DNA from: Clostridia bacterium
Lineage (GTDB): Bacteria; Bacillota_A; Clostridia; Oscillospirales; CAG-272
DNA length: 6,814 nucleotides
Assembly: GCA_017626655.1 (NCBI GenBank)
Contig: JAGAIH010000356.1
Coordinates: 1 to 6,814 of the forward strand
Direction: 5' to 3'
In this document: one piece after another, positions 4,791 through 6,814 of the stretch
Layout: each line of letters begins with the position of its first letter
Position numbering within the stretch: position 1 is the stretch's first letter
The notes under the pieces: model-generated
Told to the model about the DNA's origin: nothing
Seen by the model: the letters and a program-made list of their open reading frames with translations, nothing else
The model's database searches: none
Position numbers and translations under genes: made by a program

Positions 4791-6814
4791 ATGAAGCAAT
4801 ATACTGTAACCGGCATGACCTGCGCCGCCTGTCAGGCGCGGGTGGAGAAGGCGGTGAGGGCGGTGCCCGGGGTGGAGTCCTGCGCCGTCAGCCTTTTGAC
4901 CAACTCCATGGGCGTGGAGGGTACTGCTGCCGAGGAGGCCGTCGTCAAGGCGGTGACAGACGCGGGGTACGGGGCTTCCCCCAAGGGCGAGGGGGGCGGC
5001 TCCTCCTCCAAAAAGCCCGCCGAGGATGCTTTGGCGGACAGGGAGACGCCTGTTCTGCTCCATCGCTTGATCTGGTCGGTGGGGTTCGTGGCGATCCTCA
5101 TGTACGTGTCCATGGGACACATCATGTGGGGGTGGCCTCTGCCTGCCGTCATTGCAGAGAATCCTATGGCCATCGGACTGATCCAGATGATCTTGGCCGC
5201 TGTGGTCATGGTCATCAATCAGAAGTTTTTTGTCAATGGCGTGAAGGGCGTTCTGCACCTATCCCCCAACATGGATACCCTGGTGGCCCTGGGGTCGGGG
5301 GCGTCCTTCGTGTACAGTACGGCTGTGCTGTTCCTCATGTCCCACGATCTGGTGGCGGGGAATACGGCGGGGGCGTTCCACCGTCTCCACGGGCTGTACT
5401 TTGAGTCCGCCGCCATGATCCTGGCTCTCATCACGGTGGGCAAGCTCCTGGAGGCCCGGGCGAAGGGCAAGACCACCAATGCCTTGAAGAGCCTCATGAG
5501 CCTGGCACCCGACACCGCTACGGTCCTGCGGGAGGGCGTTGAGGTGGAGATCCCTGCCTCCGAGGTAAGGAAGGGTGACCGCTTCGTGGTGCGGCCCGGT
5601 GAGCGCATCCCCGTGGACGGCGTGGTGCTGGAGGGGACCAGCGCGGTGAACGAGTCGGCCTTGACGGGGGAGAGCATTCCTGTGGACAAGGTTGTGGGGG
5701 ACGGTGTCTCCGCCGCTACCGTGAATCAGTCGGGGCATCTGGTCTGCGAGGCCACCCGTGTGGGGGAGGACACCACTCTGTCCAAGATCATTCAGATGGT
5801 CAGCGACGCCGCCGCCACCAAGGCTCCCATCGCCAAGATCGCCGATAAGGTGTCGGGGGTATTCGTGCCTGTGGTCATCTCCATCGCGGTGGTGGCCTTC
5901 ACCGCCTGGCTGATCGCGGGGGAGAGCGTGGGCTTCGCCATCGCCCGCGGGATCTCGGTGCTGGTGATCTCCTGCCCCTGCGCCTTAGGGTTGGCGACCC
6001 CCGTGGCCATCATGGTGGGCAACGGCATGGGCGCGAAAAACGGCATTCTGTTCAAGACCGCCGTCTCTCTGGAGAATGCGGGGCGGGTGGATACCGTGGT
6101 GCTGGACAAGACGGGAACCGTGACCGAGGGCAAGCCCCGGGTGACCGATATCCGCCTGGAGGGGGACGAGACCGCCGCCCTGCGGGCCATCTACTCCCTG
6201 GAGATCATGAGCGAGCATCCCCTGTCCGCCGCCATCGTGGAGCATGCCCGTGAAACGGGGCTGACCGCTCTGCCCGTGACCGGCTTCCAGGCTCTGCCCG
6301 GGCGGGGCTTGGAGGGCTTTGTGGAGGGACGTATGATCCGAGGAGGCAACCGCGATCTGATCCAAGGCTATACGGCCATCCCCGCCGCCGCTCTGGCTGC
6401 CGCCGAAGGGTTTGCGGGGGCGGGTAAGACCCCTCTGTTCTTCTGCGCTGACAAGGAGTTTTTGGGTGTGATCGCCGTGGCGGACACCGTGAAGGAGGAC
6501 TCTGCCGCCGCCATTGGCGAGATGAAGCGGCTGGGGCTTCGGGTGGTCATGCTGACGGGTGACAACCAAAAGACCGCCGCCGCCATCGCCCGCGAGGCGG
6601 GGATCGACGCGAGCAACGTGATCGCGGGGGTGCTTCCCGACGGCAAGGAGGAAGTGATCCGCGACCTGCAAAGAGACGGCAAGGTTGCCATGGTGGGGGA
6701 CGGCATCAACGACGCGCCCGCCCTGGTCCAGGCCGACGTGGGCCTTGCCATCGGGGCGGGGACCGACGTGGCCATCGAGTCCGCCGACGTGGTGCTGATG
6801 AAAAGCGACCTGCG
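4791..6814 (+). CDS. copA: Cu(I)-exporting P1B-type ATPase CopA (runs off right edge)
   Basis: The frame stays open for 674 codons to the window edge. CopA uses ATP to pump Cu(I) out across the cytoplasmic membrane. In order: one heavy-metal-binding domain with GMTCAAC (8-14); a Gly/Ser linker (about 66-80); membrane helices near 93-112, 126-145, 162-180 and 205-222; the actuator domain with TGES (292-295); helices near 356-378 and 384-405, the latter with the Cu-binding CPC (395-397); the phosphorylation loop DKTGT (439-443, Asp439); the nucleotide-binding domain with SEHP (474-477); and MLTGDN (587-592) and GDGINDAP (636-643). All catalytic residues in view are intact. Still missing are the last two helices with the YN and MxxSS copper-site motifs, expected within the next 60-80 residues. 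CPC plus an adjacent CsoR makes copper the substrate rather than Zn/Cd or Co. Copper control probably comes from the csoR promoter by read-through. Confidence 0.96.
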   Translation, partial: MKQYTVTGMTCAACQARVEKAVRAVPGVESCAVSLLTNSMGVEGTAAEEAVVKAVTDAGYGASPKGEGGGSSSKKPAEDALADRETPVLLHRLIWSVGFVAILMYVSMGHIMWGWPLPAVIAENPMAIGLIQMILAAVVMVINQKFFVNGVKGVLHLSPNMDTLVALGSGASFVYSTAVLFLMSHDLVAGNTAGAFHRLHGLYFESAAMILALITVGKLLEARAKGKTTNALKSLMSLAPDTATVLREGVEVEIPASEVRKGDRFVVRPGERIPVDGVVLEGTSAVNESALTGESIPVDKVVGDGVSAATVNQSGHLVCEATRVGEDTTLSKIIQMVSDAAATKAPIAKIADKVSGVFVPVVISIAVVAFTAWLIAGESVGFAIARGISVLVISCPCALGLATPVAIMVGNGMGAKNGILFKTAVSLENAGRVDTVVLDKTGTVTEGKPRVTDIRLEGDETAALRAIYSLEIMSEHPLSAAIVEHARETGLTALPVTGFQALPGRGLEGFVEGRMIRGGNRDLIQGYTAIPAAALAAAEGFAGAGKTPLFFCADKEFLGVIAVADTVKEDSAAAIGEMKRLGLRVVMLTGDNQKTAAAIAREAGIDASNVIAGVLPDGKEEVIRDLQRDGKVAMVGDGINDAPALVQADVGLAIGAGTDVAIESADVVLMKSDL

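Noticed and set aside
4626..5258. 210-codon minus-strand frame, and others opposite copA (5219-5738, 5985-6671)
   Set aside because: They are antisense to well-supported copA motifs, lack ribosome sites and have His/Gly/Arg-rich composition without recognisable domains.

Overview
The window is GC-rich chromosomal DNA. Its gene order and families point to a GC-rich member of the Clostridia, plausibly an Oscillospiraceae-type gut anaerobe: nusB, a TsaD-like M22 paralog, xseA, xseB and a polyprenyl synthetase in a row, a CsoR/CopA copper module, near-perfect sigma-A promoters, AGGAGG-type ribosome binding sites and palindromic intergenic repeats. The taxonomic guess is inference from style and context; no rRNA or tRNA gene is present to anchor it.

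The left part (1-3902) reads leftward as one housekeeping cluster. A strong promoter at 3972-4000 drives nusB (transcription antitermination). A TsaD/Kae1-like protein of unknown role follows almost without a gap. Next come xseA and xseB, the two subunits of exodeoxyribonuclease VII, and then the first 74 codons of an IspA-type polyprenyl diphosphate synthase that runs off the left edge. Two spacers break the usual compactness. A 265-base leader lies in front of xseA and carries an imperfect 32-base palindrome. A 242-base spacer separates xseA from xseB and is filled by an AT-rich inverted repeat built on the unit AATGAATAATG with small hairpins inside.

The right part (4092-6814) reads rightward as a copper-homeostasis unit. 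A consensus promoter with a 17-base spacer is followed at the expected transcription start by a perfect CsoR-type operator, then csoR, then copA (Cu(I)-exporting P1B ATPase), which is cut by the right edge. The logic is autoregulated derepression: Cu(I) binding to CsoR releases the operator, and csoR plus copA are transcribed. No second CsoR box is visible before copA, so copA expression probably depends on read-through across a roughly 270-base MITE-like inverted-repeat element (4489-4758) in the csoR-copA gap.

The two transcription units are divergent and share the 258-base spacer 3903-4160. The points most worth a second look are the two unrelated palindromic repeat elements lodged inside operons, the uncharacterised TsaD paralog tightly coupled to nusB, and the long acidic C-terminal tail on NusB. 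No CRISPR array, tRNA, rRNA, transposase or clearly novel multigene system was found.
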